A DNA stretch of 35,419 bases. Source: an uncultured Spartobacteria bacterium. GTDB taxonomy: Bacteria; Verrucomicrobiota; Verrucomicrobiia; Chthoniobacterales; Terrimicrobiaceae. Where the stretch lies: assembly GCA_937888355.1 (NCBI GenBank), contig CALAPX010000026.1, forward strand, positions 1-35,419. The letters are read 5' to 3'. The first letter of the stretch is position 1. Each line of letters starts with the position of its first letter. A program made the translations under genes and the position numbers. The notes under the pieces were generated by a model, which saw only the letters and a program-made list of their open reading frames with translations, did no database searches and was not told the DNA's origin. Positions 16,076 through 25,281 of the stretch are shown here, piece by piece.

Positions 16076-17941
16076 ATGCTAACATTATCAGGGGTTACGA
16101 AATCTTTTGGAGGGCGGATTCTTTTCGAGGAGGCCGGGTTACAGGTGAATGCAGGCGATCGCATCGGGTTGATCGGGCCGAATGGAGCCGGTAAGTCCAC
16201 GTTGTTTTCACTACTGCTTGGGCAGGATGAGCCTGACGAGGGGCGTGTGGTGATTCAGCGCGGGGTTCGGGTGGGGTTCCTCCCGCAGGAGACAGCCGCA
16301 GTCGCTGACACTACCGTTATCGGTCTGGCATCCGGGCCTGACCCCGATGGACGCGCTGAGGCCGGAGCTAAGAGGATTCTCGCAGGCCTGGCATTTCGCG
16401 GATCTGATTTCGATCGGCCGCTGGAGGAACTCAGCGGTGGCTGGGTCATGCGCGCGCACTTGGCGCGCTTGCTCGTGGAGGTGCCAGATTTACTCCTGCT
16501 CGACGAGCCAACAAACCATCTGGATCTTGAGACGCTCGGGTGGTTTCAAAACCATCTTTCGTCGTATCCAGGAGCGATTCTTACAATTTCACACGACCGC
16601 GAGTTCTTGAATGCAATCTGCCGAGGGATTGTTGAAATTCGCCACCGCAAGCTCGTGCGCTACAATGGAAATTTCGATGCATGCCTTGAACAAAAGAAGG
16701 CCCGTGAGGAACAGCATCTAGCCGCCTACCGCGCCCAGCAACGCGAAATCGCCCATCTCGAAGATTTCGTGAGAAGGTTCCGTGCGAAGGCTAGTAAGGC
16801 CGCACAGGCTCAGGAGCGCATCAAGCGCCTAGAACGCATGGAGCGGCTTGATCCCCCCGAGGCCGATGAGGCGACGGTGAGCTTTCGGTTCCCACAGCCC
16901 CAGCGCGGGGGACATCGAGTCATTGCCCTCGAAGGAGTACGTCAGTGCTACGGCAACAATGTGATCTATGAGCACCTTGATCTCGAAATCGAGCGTGGCC
17001 AACGGACGGTGCTCGTAGGGCCAAACGGCGCTGGAAAATCAACCTTGCTGAAAATCCTTGCAGGCCAATTGTCGCTTGAGGCGGGAAGCCGCACGCCAGG
17101 CCACAATTGCAGCATTGGTTATTTCGCGCAGCACCGGACAGACGGGTTAGATGTCCGTCGAACGGTGCTTGAGGAAGTCCACTCCATCGCCAGGCCCGTC
17201 CCTGAACAAACTGCCCGCACAGTACTCGGGGCGTTTCTTTTTCGCGGGGAAGATGTATTCAAACCTGTCAGCGTGCTTAGTGGAGGTGAAAAAAGCCGTC
17301 TCGCGCTGGTCAAGTTGCTCCTCGATCCCCCGAATTTTCTGCTGCTTGACGAGCCAACAACGCACCTCGATATGCCCAGTATCGACGCCCTGATCAGGGC
17401 GCTTGAACCTTACGAGGGCACAATTGTCTTTGTGAGCCATGATGTTCATTTCATCCGAGCCCTTGCTGCAACGGTGATCCATGTTCAAGCTGGCTGCCTG
17501 ACTTCATATGCTGGCGGGTTCGATTATTATCTCGAAAAGTCGCGTGTGGTCGGCGGCGGCAGAGAGGGGACAGTCGCTGCGCTTGGAAACCACCAACCCG
17601 ATACATCCCCACCGCCGCTGGGGAGCAAAGAAAAGATTGGAATGAAAGAAGTCCGAGCCCAACGGAGGGCAGAGGCTGAGGCTCGGAAGTCCCTCGCCGC
17701 AGAAAAGCGTGAGAGGGAGCGCCTCGTGACTAAACTGGAAAAAGAAATCCAGTCTCTTGACGCCATTCAAGCAGAACTCACTTTGAAACTCGAGGATCCT
17801 GCCACCTACGAATCGCCCTCACTCGCCATGGAGACGAATCGTCAGCTCGCTGGCATCGCTGAAACGCTTGAGCGCGTCAATGCTCAGTGGCTTGAAGCCG
17901 CGGCGGCTCAGGAGGAGCCCGTCAATGTGGCTCTGATATGA
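16076..17941 (+). CDS. ABC-F family ribosome-associated ATPase
   Basis: The 621-residue protein has two ATP-binding cassettes and no membrane segment, the ABC-F plan (EttA, Uup, YheS). Cassette 1 has Walker A GPNGAGKST (about residue 36), signature LSGGW and Walker B LLLLDEPTNHLD. The interdomain P-site linker (about 205-265) is a charged helix pair containing FRAKASKAAQAQERIKRLERM. Cassette 2 has GPNGAGKST again, LSGGEKSRL and LLLDEPTTHLD. A C-terminal coiled coil (about 520-610, rich in Arg/Glu/Lys) follows, as in Uup and YheS. ABC-F proteins enter the ribosomal E site and relieve stalled translation. The next gene is efp, which acts at the same site. A 136-base gap before it probably holds its promoter. 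Confidence 0.93.
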   Translation: MLTLSGVTKSFGGRILFEEAGLQVNAGDRIGLIGPNGAGKSTLFSLLLGQDEPDEGRVVIQRGVRVGFLPQETAAVADTTVIGLASGPDPDGRAEAGAKRILAGLAFRGSDFDRPLEELSGGWVMRAHLARLLVEVPDLLLLDEPTNHLDLETLGWFQNHLSSYPGAILTISHDREFLNAICRGIVEIRHRKLVRYNGNFDACLEQKKAREEQHLAAYRAQQREIAHLEDFVRRFRAKASKAAQAQERIKRLERMERLDPPEADEATVSFRFPQPQRGGHRVIALEGVRQCYGNNVIYEHLDLEIERGQRTVLVGPNGAGKSTLLKILAGQLSLEAGSRTPGHNCSIGYFAQHRTDGLDVRRTVLEEVHSIARPVPEQTARTVLGAFLFRGEDVFKPVSVLSGGEKSRLALVKLLLDPPNFLLLDEPTTHLDMPSIDALIRALEPYEGTIVFVSHDVHFIRALAATVIHVQAGCLTSYAGGFDYYLEKSRVVGGGREGTVAALGNHQPDTSPPPLGSKEKIGMKEVRAQRRAEAEARKSLAAEKRERERLVTKLEKEIQSLDAIQAELTLKLEDPATYESPSLAMETNRQLAGIAETLERVNAQWLEAAAAQEEPVNVALI

Positions 17942-18003
17942 AGCCATGTGGAATCCCTCCTTGTCAAAACCGCTTGCCGGCTTATTAGTAACGCCTCTTT
18001 TTT

Positions 18004-18561
18004 ATGCCAGCAGCCAATGATCTCCGCAAAGGAATGGCGATCCGCTACAACGGAAACCCAGCCATCGTTCTCGATGTACAGCATCGCACTCCGGGAAACC
18101 TGCGTGCATTTGTGCAATGCATCATCCGCTACCTCGGAACCGGTAAGTCAGCCGACATCAGGTTTTCCTCCACGGAAAAAGTCGATGTGTTGGATGTCAA
18201 TCGCCAACCCCTTGAATTCAGTTACAACGACCATCAAGGATACCACTTTATGGATCCTTCCACTTACGAGACGATCACTCTTCACGAGGACTTGATCGGG
18301 GACTCCAAGCAATACTTGGTCGAGAACCTCAAGGTTGAGGTATTGAGCATCGAGGGGCGCCCCGCGCAGATTGAATTGCCATCCTCTGTGACACTAAAGG
18401 TGGTCGAGTCGCCCGAGGGCGTCCGCGGTGACTCGGCGAACAATGTGCAAAAATCTGCCACTCTGGAAACCGGGAAAATCATTAATGTTCCACTTTTCAT
18501 CAAAGCGGGCGAGTTGATCAAGGTCAGCACGGCGGATGGCACGTATCTGGGCAGGGCGTGA
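18004..18561 (+). CDS. efp: Elongation factor P
   Basis: EF-P binds between the P and E sites and speeds peptide bonds at consecutive prolines. The 185-residue protein has the three family domains: KOW-like domain I (ANDLRKGMAIRYNG to FVQCIIRYLGTGKSADIRF), OB domain II, and the C-terminal domain with GDSANNVQKSATLETGKIINVPLFIKAGELIKVSTADG. At the domain I loop tip, where E. coli EF-P has the beta-lysylated Lys34 in PGKGQ, this one has PGNLR, that is Asn32. It therefore cannot be modified in the Lys way. There is no Shine-Dalgarno before the ATG. The gene lies 62 bases after the ABC-F gene. Confidence 0.95.
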   Translation: MPAANDLRKGMAIRYNGNPAIVLDVQHRTPGNLRAFVQCIIRYLGTGKSADIRFSSTEKVDVLDVNRQPLEFSYNDHQGYHFMDPSTYETITLHEDLIGDSKQYLVENLKVEVLSIEGRPAQIELPSSVTLKVVESPEGVRGDSANNVQKSATLETGKIINVPLFIKAGELIKVSTADGTYLGRA

Positions 18562-18605
18562 GATTGGGTTGACAATCCGCTGCCGCGCGCGATCTTCAAG
18601 CCCTT

Positions 18606-18761
18606 ATGAAAAAACTCGTTCTACTCGCAGCTATTGTGGCCGTATTCACTGTGCCTTCCGTTCTCGCGGAATCCTGCCCAAGTGAATGCGAAGGCAAAAA
18701 AGGCAAAGAGGGTTCGAAGGAATCCGAAAAGCAGACGATGACCGTTGAGGTTTCTCTGTAA
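18606..18761 (+). CDS. Small secreted Lys/Glu-rich protein with a CxxxC motif
   Basis: This is a 51-residue frame: MKKLVLLAAIVAVFTVPSVL followed by AESCPSECEGKKGKEG and a charged end. Residues 1-21 are a textbook signal peptide with Ala at the cleavage site. The mature part is only about 30 residues, with Cys24 and Cys28 and many Lys/Glu. It starts 44 bases after the efp stop and ends 33 bases before a strong terminator-like hairpin, so it appears to be a genuine transcribed gene. I recognise no family. The Cys pair could hold a disulfide or a metal. Confidence 0.6.
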   Translation: MKKLVLLAAIVAVFTVPSVLAESCPSECEGKKGKEGSKESEKQTMTVEVSL

Positions 18762-18794
18762 CGTTTCCTTCGGGAAATTTTCCTTCTAATGAAC

Positions 18795-18831
18795 AGCGCG
18801 GAAGGCCACATGCCGACCGCGCTTTTCTTTT
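18795..18831 (+). terminator. Rho-independent terminator
   Basis: Perfect 7-base arms AGCGCGG (18795-18801) and CCGCGCT (18817-18823) enclose a 15-base loop and are followed by TTTTCTTTT. It closes the transcript that ends with the small secreted protein and precedes yihY on the same strand. Confidence 0.8.
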
Positions 18832-18874
18832 GCCCCTTTCCAATGCGATAGGCTGGTGTGAAGGTGGAAGGCAC

Positions 18875-19753
18875 ATGAATCCTTGGAGGGGAATCAACTT
18901 GTCACGTGCATGGACTGTCACGGCGCGTGCGTTTCAGATTTTCAGCGAGATCGAGGCTGAATCGCGGGCAGCGGCGTTCGCCTACTACGCGCTATTTTCA
19001 TTGTTTCCTCTGTTGGCTTTGTTTCTCACGTTAGGCTCTGCGTTTGTACACCCAGAGGCAGTGGTGGCATCACTCGAGCGATTTTTTCCCATGGAAAAAG
19101 GGCAGCAGGAATTGGTTTGGTCGATGGCAGATGCCCTGCGCAAGGCCCGTGGCGGGGTGGGGTTGGTGGCATTGCTTGCGCTTATTTGGGGTGCTCTACG
19201 TTTTTTTCAGTCGCTCGTGAAGGGTGTGCATCGTGCATGGCACCATGTGCCTCTTCCATGGTGGAAGCTGCCCCTAAAAAATCTAGTCATGATGGCCATT
19301 GTTGCCAGCGCGATGGGTATTGGGCTTGCCGCGCCCGCATTGCTTCAAGCCGCCGGAAATTTACTCCTTCGCTTTCAGGTTTTGCTTTCAGAGGTCTTAC
19401 CCGGCATTCAGTGGCATTTGGTTACACCGGCACTTGCCCTCGGCCAGTTTGCTATTTCCGGAGCGCTTTTGTTTTACGCCATCACCGCGCTCTACATCCT
19501 AGCGCCTGGCAGAAAGATCCTCTTCCGGGAGGTATGGATCCCCGCACTTTTGTCCACGTTGTTCATGCAATTGGGACAAGTACTCTTTGGGCACTATGCA
19601 GTACGGTTCATCGACTATAACGCAATTTATGGATCAGTCGGAGCCCTGATGCTCGGGCTGATGTGGGTCTACATCTCCGGAATGATAATTCTGCTGGGGG
19701 CGTGCTTCAGCGCAGCATCCTTCAAAAAGGAGGCTATTCTAACCAATTCATGA
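18875..19753 (+). CDS. yihY: YihY/BrkB family inner-membrane protein
   Basis: The 292-residue protein has six or so membrane helices and the family's conserved start: a helix, then ESRAAAFAYYALFSLFPLLALFLTLG. It continues with GLVALLALIWGALRFFQSLVKGVHRAW and a C-terminal YNAIYGSVGALMLGLMWVYISGMIILLGACFSAA. These are the YihY (formerly mislabelled ribonuclease BN) signatures. The molecular function is unsettled; transport or envelope roles have been proposed. The ATG at 18875 has a good ribosome site (GGTGGAAGG, 5 bases away). An earlier in-frame TTG lies inside the terminator T-tract and is rejected. The 3' end overlaps a small convergent gene by 20 bases. Confidence 0.9.
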   Translation: MNPWRGINLSRAWTVTARAFQIFSEIEAESRAAAFAYYALFSLFPLLALFLTLGSAFVHPEAVVASLERFFPMEKGQQELVWSMADALRKARGGVGLVALLALIWGALRFFQSLVKGVHRAWHHVPLPWWKLPLKNLVMMAIVASAMGIGLAAPALLQAAGNLLLRFQVLLSEVLPGIQWHLVTPALALGQFAISGALLFYAITALYILAPGRKILFREVWIPALLSTLFMQLGQVLFGHYAVRFIDYNAIYGSVGALMLGLMWVYISGMIILLGACFSAASFKKEAILTNS

Positions 19754-19886
19754 AATTGAAGTTGTCCGAGAGCATCACTGTGACGAGCAGGAAGGCGGTA
19801 AGGAACCCCGAAACAGCCAGAGTGGCGGCAGAAATCAAGATCGTGCGGATCAGCGGGTCTTGCGGGTCGGGTTCGTGATTGGACAT
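19734..19886 (-). CDS. Small single-helix membrane protein (50 residues)
   Basis: The ATG at 19886 gives MSNHEPDPQDPLIRTILISA, then a hydrophobic helix (about residues 15-39) and a short polar end FNFMNWLE. The acidic/proline start, the helix with positive Arg before it, and the clean stop make it look like a real small membrane protein of unknown function. It lies 55 bases downstream of the LolC/E gene on the same strand and could share its transcript. It converges with yihY, whose last 20 bases it overlaps. Confidence 0.5.
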   Translation of the reverse strand: MSNHEPDPQDPLIRTILISAATLAVSGFLTAFLLVTVMLSDNFNFMNWLE

Positions 19887-19941
19887 GGACGGAAGTCAAT
19901 CCAACGCGGCAGGAATTGTCAATCCGCGCACGCGGCGCTAC

Positions 19942-21228
19942 TCAATCATGCCTAAGCGCCTTTACCGGGTCGAGGCGAGCAGCAAACCAAGCGGGAATAA
20001 GTGCCGCGAACGAACAAATTGTGAATGCGCTGGCGCAAATGACAGCCACATCAGAAAAAACAATTTCTGCTGGGATTTCGCTGAATTGGTAAACGGCTGC
20101 TGGGAAAATCTCGATGTTCGTTGCCGCCGATAAGATGGCGCTCAACTCGTTTCGATAGGTAACGGTGGCTATGCCAAGGGCCAGACCAGTTGCTGTTCCG
20201 AAAACTCCAACCACCATCCCCTGGGCGAGAAACACCCCGATGATCTGGTTGGTTTGGGCCCCTAAGGCCTTCATCACGCCAATTTCACGGGTCTTCTGGA
20301 CTGTGACGGTAATTAAGGTGTTCATGATGCCGAATGCCGCTACCAACACAATGAACATGAGAAGGAAAAACATGACGCTCCGCTCCATGCGGATGGCATC
20401 AAACAATTGTTTGTTCATGTCGATCCAGCTCATTGCATAGATTGGCGCAGGGAGGGCATGGTTGAGTTGGTCGCGGACGATATTCGCCCGGTTTGGGTCA
20501 CTGGTTCTGAGAGCAAGACCATGGGCTGCTCCGCCTAGGCTGTAGAGTTCCTGTCCGATATGGAGTGGGACAATCAGAAACTCGCTATCATAGAGATAGC
20601 GTCCACTCTCAAAAATTCCGGCAACTTCCAACTCAGTCGGGAGGATCATTTCCTTTAGGTCGCCAATACCCTTTGATGTGTCACCAGATCGCTCCACTCG
20701 GTCGATCTCTTCGAGGATCTCATTGAAGTTTCCTGGCGAGAATACCGTAACGGTGTCCCCAACTCCTGCCCCGAGCTCGCGGGCCAACTCGGAGCCCAAC
20801 AATGTTTTGTTGCCCTCAAGATCATAGGATCCAGCAACAATGAACGGGCTGATATCGATCACCTCACGTTCCATTTCAGGATCAACGCCACGGATTTTCG
20901 GAGCGAGCCGCCGGTTGTGGAACTCCACGATCACCGGCCCTTGCACAAACGGGGCCGAGCCTTTGACTTCCGGGTTCTCAAGAGCCATAGCGGATGTTTT
21001 CTCCCAATTCTCGATAAGTCCCCCTCCGGCAAGCACCACGTGAGCATCGAAACCAATAACCTTTCGGCGGAGCTCGCGTTCGAATCCGGTCATTACGGAA
21101 ATGACCAGTATCAGCACCATAATCCCCAATGTGACGCCGAGGATCGACACGAGCGTGATGGTTGAAAGAAAAGTGCGCTTTGGTTTTAAATAGCGCAACG
21201 CCAAGAAAAGGCTGAAATGTCGCATCAT
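19942..21228 (-). CDS. Lipoprotein-releasing ABC transporter permease, LolC/LolE type
   Basis: LolC/E permeases, with the ATPase LolD, extract lipoproteins from the inner membrane and hand them to LolA. The 428-residue protein has the family layout. A first helix (about residues 22-46) lies within RTFLSTITLVSILGVTLGIM. A large periplasmic domain follows (about 50-280, ending near IYAMSWIDMNKQLFDAIRME). Three C-terminal helices form the FtsX-like core, with GIMNTLITVTVQKTREIGVMKALGA and FAALIPAWFAARLDPVKALRHD. C and E cannot be told apart by eye; many bacteria have only one. LolD is not next to it in this window. The gene may be cotranscribed with glnB, 80 bases upstream. Confidence 0.92.
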   Translation of the reverse strand: MMRHFSLFLALRYLKPKRTFLSTITLVSILGVTLGIMVLILVISVMTGFERELRRKVIGFDAHVVLAGGGLIENWEKTSAMALENPEVKGSAPFVQGPVIVEFHNRRLAPKIRGVDPEMEREVIDISPFIVAGSYDLEGNKTLLGSELARELGAGVGDTVTVFSPGNFNEILEEIDRVERSGDTSKGIGDLKEMILPTELEVAGIFESGRYLYDSEFLIVPLHIGQELYSLGGAAHGLALRTSDPNRANIVRDQLNHALPAPIYAMSWIDMNKQLFDAIRMERSVMFFLLMFIVLVAAFGIMNTLITVTVQKTREIGVMKALGAQTNQIIGVFLAQGMVVGVFGTATGLALGIATVTYRNELSAILSAATNIEIFPAAVYQFSEIPAEIVFSDVAVICASAFTICSFAALIPAWFAARLDPVKALRHD

Positions 21229-21308
21229 GACATTATCAGCTTACCATGCTGACAACCATTCCCCCCTTAGGTAGTTCCGTAAACAAGGGGCGGTGGATGA
21301 TAGATAAA

Positions 21309-22300
<992 letters not shown>

Positions 22301-22302
22301 TA

Positions 22303-22740
22303 ATGGGAGAAAAATCAACGGCGACGGGCGAGGAGAAAAGTTCCTTTAGCTCACAGATGCATCTCGAGTTTCCGGGAAACACAGGCGAATTGGGCCGAGT
22401 AAGGTCGGTGCTGAGAGAGTTTCTGGCAGAGATTTCGGCTGGTACACACACTGAGCCGATTGTGTTGGCGGTAGATGAAGCGTGCACAAATATCATCCGT
22501 CACGCGCTGGGTGGGGAGTCGCAACCGGTGCGCATGGAGTGCGATTATTCCAGCAAGAACCTGAGGATTGTACTTCGTGATTATGGAATGCCATGCGACC
22601 CCTCCCTCATCAAAGGCCGGGATTTGGAAAACGTCCGCCCCGGTGGCCTTGGGGTTCATATTATCCAAAGTGTGTTCGACTACGTCGAATATGTTCCTCA
22701 ATCCGACGGCACGCGTTTGACGTTGCAAAAGATTCTTTAG
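22303..22740 (+). CDS. RsbW-like anti-sigma regulatory kinase (HATPase_c_2)
   Basis: The 145-residue protein is a small GHKL ATPase of the RsbW/SpoIIAB type. From about residue 25: LEFPGNTGELGRVRSVLREF, the N-box DEACTNIIRHA (about 64-74), the G1 box RDYGMP (about 95-100) and the G2 box RPGGLGVHII (about 114-123). Such kinases phosphorylate STAS-domain anti-anti-sigma proteins and bind sigma factors, or serve in other partner switches. No STAS partner or PP2C phosphatase gene is in the window. It overlaps closely with the DUF2062 gene before it and converges with nadC. ATG 22303 is chosen; a TTG six bases upstream in frame is possible. Confidence 0.85.
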   Translation: MGEKSTATGEEKSSFSSQMHLEFPGNTGELGRVRSVLREFLAEISAGTHTEPIVLAVDEACTNIIRHALGGESQPVRMECDYSSKNLRIVLRDYGMPCDPSLIKGRDLENVRPGGLGVHIIQSVFDYVEYVPQSDGTRLTLQKIL

Positions 22741-22754
22741 GCGGGAGGCCGGAT

Positions 22755-23600
22755 TCAGCGCGCGCGCTTGAAGTCGAGGCCGAAATCAATGGCTGGCGCG
22801 GAGTGCGTCATTGCTCCCACGGAGATGAAATCCACGCCTGTTTCAGCAATTTCACGCACAGTATCGAGGGTAACGCCACCGCTGGCTTCAAGAGTAATGC
22901 CGTGGGGTCGATCCGCAACAACCTTGCGCAGGTCGGCGAGGCTCATGTTGTCGAGAAGAAGCACATCGACTCCTTGGAGTAAGAAAAAAGCAAGAGCCTG
23001 CTCAACAGTGTCGGCTTCGATTTCGATTTTAAGGTGTGGATTTTCGGTGCGGGCACGGGTGATCGAAGCCTGTAAATCCTTGATGCCGGGGCCGAGCGCC
23101 AAATGGTTGTCTTTAACCATGACCATATCGTACAGGCCCATCCGGTGATTGGTCGCCCCGCCGGCTGCAATGGCTTCTTTTTCGAGCGCCCTCATGCCGG
23201 GTGTTGTTTTGCGTGTGTCGAGGATTTTGACCCCTGTTCCGGAAACGGCCTTGGCGTAGGCGCCGGCCATGGTGGCGGTACCGGAAAGACGCTGGATAAA
23301 ATTAAGCGCAGTGCGTTCTGCAGTCAAAATAGATCCGGAGTTACCAAAAACGGAAAGCACAGCATCTCCACTCTGCAGCATGGAGCCATTACTGCGCAGA
23401 ATATTAATCTCCAAAGAGGAATCCACGCGCCGAAAAACCTCAGCTGAAATATCGACCCCGGCCAGACATGCCGCCTGCCGAACGACAATGAGAGCGGTCG
23501 TCGATGCAGTGGGATCGGTGAAGAATTTCACCGTGACATCGCCTAAGCCCACATCCTCAGCCAAGGCAAGGTCAATGATGTCCGGGATCCTTTCAGGCAT
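22755..23600 (-). CDS. nadC: Nicotinate-nucleotide pyrophosphorylase (carboxylating)
   Basis: NadC converts quinolinate and PRPP to nicotinate mononucleotide in NAD synthesis. From ATG 23600 the protein has 281 residues. LALAEDVGLGDVT leads, and ERTALNFIQRLSGTATMAGAYA and KILDTRKTTPGMRALEKEA follow. Then come GGATNHRMGLYDMVMVKDNHL and a C-terminal VLLLDNMSL / LEASGGVTLDTVREIAETGVD barrel end. These cover the phosphate- and quinolinate-binding residues. The ATG is 8 bases after the rnd stop, so the gene is the last of the nuoB-nuoC-rnd-nadC unit. In-frame codons extend further upstream but lie inside rnd and lack family sequence. nadA and nadB are not in the window. Confidence 0.95.
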   Translation of the reverse strand: MPERIPDIIDLALAEDVGLGDVTVKFFTDPTASTTALIVVRQAACLAGVDISAEVFRRVDSSLEINILRSNGSMLQSGDAVLSVFGNSGSILTAERTALNFIQRLSGTATMAGAYAKAVSGTGVKILDTRKTTPGMRALEKEAIAAGGATNHRMGLYDMVMVKDNHLALGPGIKDLQASITRARTENPHLKIEIEADTVEQALAFFLLQGVDVLLLDNMSLADLRKVVADRPHGITLEASGGVTLDTVREIAETGVDFISVGAMTHSAPAIDFGLDFKRAR

Positions 23601-23608
23601 AGGGGGAA

Positions 23609-24685
23609 TCAAGGATTCTTGGGTTTCGCAGGAGTAGCCTCGGCAAGCCCCAGCAATCGTCGCTGCCACGACATGAGGGCTAGGCAATCCGGGTCGGCGG
23701 CAGTCGCCTCCATCGCCGCGCGTGGAGCGATGATCGAGGGATCCAATGAAATCTCTTTCGCGACTATATCGCGCGTTTTTTTCAAAGCCTCAAGGCGCTG
23801 CGTCTGTTCTTTGGTGATCTTTTTGCGCTTGGTCTTTTCAATTTTTGGCCACTCGGATTCCGGAATTTGCATTGCCAGTGCCACGACGACCTCGAAGCTT
23901 TTGCGGCGGCTTCCATTCATGCGCGGGGTGGAAAATGCCCCTCCGTTTGCCATTTGTTGCGCCACGCGGAGCATGTCTTCGTTTCCGATCACATGAAATG
24001 GCGGCCGGTCCCAGGCCCTCGCCTCTGAATCCCTCCAAAACCAAAGGATACGCAAAATCGCCTGTGCGCGTGGCGTCAGAGCATATGAGCCGCTGATACG
24101 CCAAACGGTCGAGTCGTCTCTCTCCTTGACCTCGCGGGCCGATGCGATCATGCGATCGCGGGATTCCGCAAACCATTCCCAACGTCCGAGCTGATGCAAA
24201 TCAGCCTCCAGAGTATCGGCGATCTCAAAGAGGTAGCGAGTATCGTTCAGAGCGTATTCCACCATCTGCGGAGGCAGTGGGCGGATCGCCCAGTTGGCTT
24301 TTTGAGATGCCTTGGATAACTCAACACCAAAGTACTCTTTCACGAGTGAGGCAAGGCCCAGAGTGGATTTGCCCGCAAGGCGCGCGGCAATCATGGTGTC
24401 GAACAAATCCACTGGCTCGAAGGCGCCGGAGCGGCGAAGGAGCCGAAGGTCGTAATCCGCACCATGCAAGACGAGCCTGCGCGAACAAACAGTGTCGAAG
24501 AGAGGTTGCAAGTCGATGCTGGCCAGTGGATCGACCAACACGTGATCCCCGCCCCCGCTGATTTGGATCAGGCAAAGTTTCTCAAAATAGCAGTGCAAGC
24601 TATCCGCCTCGGTATCCAAGGCGATCCGCTTCTGCTCCGACAGCATGGCTGTGAGATCAGCCAGCGCCTTTTCCTCGGCAATCAA
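23609..24685 (-). CDS. rnd: Ribonuclease D
   Basis: RNase D is a 3'-5' exonuclease that trims tRNA and other small RNAs. The 358-residue protein has the DEDD exonuclease domain (about residues 15-190): IALDTEADSLHCYFEKLCLIQ carries the first Asp and Glu, LHGADYDLRLLRRSG the second Asp, and EYALNDTRYLFEIADTLE the Tyr-Asp of the DEDDy class. An HRDC domain (about 205-280) and a basic region (KIEKTKRKKITKEQTQR) follow. The start is TTG at 24685, overlapping the nuoC stop as TTGA. A TTG start places the first motif about 24 residues in, as is normal, whereas the first internal Met would cut into the fold. Confidence 0.92.
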   Translation of the reverse strand: MIAEEKALADLTAMLSEQKRIALDTEADSLHCYFEKLCLIQISGGGDHVLVDPLASIDLQPLFDTVCSRRLVLHGADYDLRLLRRSGAFEPVDLFDTMIAARLAGKSTLGLASLVKEYFGVELSKASQKANWAIRPLPPQMVEYALNDTRYLFEIADTLEADLHQLGRWEWFAESRDRMIASAREVKERDDSTVWRISGSYALTPRAQAILRILWFWRDSEARAWDRPPFHVIGNEDMLRVAQQMANGGAFSTPRMNGSRRKSFEVVVALAMQIPESEWPKIEKTKRKKITKEQTQRLEALKKTRDIVAKEISLDPSIIAPRAAMEATAADPDCLALMSWQRRLLGLAEATPAKPKNP

Positions 24686-25281
24686 GGCTCGGAGCTGGTT
24701 TTTTCAAGGCGGGTCAGATCGCCTGCATGCCGCGCGCGTGGCTCACGCACCTGAGTCGTGCCATCGGTAGGGACTGTCACAAAGGGGCCGCCCGCCAGCG
24801 GGGCCGGTTCTGAAAATGCCACACCTGGCATCTCGGAATGCTTGCCTTCCAACGGGAAGTCTTTGCGCAGGGGGTGGAATGGATATCCTTCCCACATCAG
24901 AATGCGCCGCAAGTCCGGATGTTTCAAAAACCGGATTCCCATCATGTCGTAAGCTTCGCGCTCATGCCAGTCGGCAGTGGGCCAGAGGTCAGAAACAGTC
25001 GCGATCTCACAGGCGTCCTCGCTGACTGTCGTCTTGAGTCGCAGATGAATCCCATGGGCCATCGAATAAAGCTCGTACACAACCTCAAACCTTGGTTCCT
25101 CGCCGAAGTGGTCAACGGAAGAAATGTCGATGAGGTAGTTAAATGCTGACTTCTCTTTCAGGTGAAAACAGATGTCGCGAAGGGAGGCTGCTTGAATAGT
25201 GATAGTCGTTTCGTCTCGAAACGAATGGGTTTTCAATACTGCACTTGGAAAGGCGGTCGATAATTGTTCGGAAATGGTCAT
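24682..25281 (-). CDS. nuoC: NADH-quinone oxidoreductase subunit C
   Basis: NuoC is a peripheral-arm subunit of respiratory complex I. The 199-residue protein has the 30-kDa subunit core: [27 protein letters not shown] and the signature [43 protein letters not shown] (about residues 105-148, given here with its ERE-A-D and HP-L-RKD residues as markers). The C-terminal ~45 residues are less conserved. It overlaps nuoB by ATGA and rnd by TTGA. NuoD is not downstream, as it would be in a full nuo operon; rnd takes its place. Confidence 0.95.
   Translation of the reverse strand: MTISEQLSTAFPSAVLKTHSFRDETTITIQAASLRDICFHLKEKSAFNYLIDISSVDHFGEEPRFEVVYELYSMAHGIHLRLKTTVSEDACEIATVSDLWPTADWHEREAYDMMGIRFLKHPDLRRILMWEGYPFHPLRKDFPLEGKHSEMPGVAFSEPAPLAGGPFVTVPTDGTTQVREPRARHAGDLTRLEKTSSEP

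Noticed and set aside
18830-18874. An earlier TTG start for YihY
   Set aside because: It lies in the T-run of the terminator, and the ATG at 18875 has a good ribosome site and the expected N-terminus.
21260-21292. CCCCTT / AAGGGG arms between glnB and the LolC/E gene as a terminator
   Set aside because: The loop is long (16 bases), there is no T-run on the minus strand, and the pairing could be chance.
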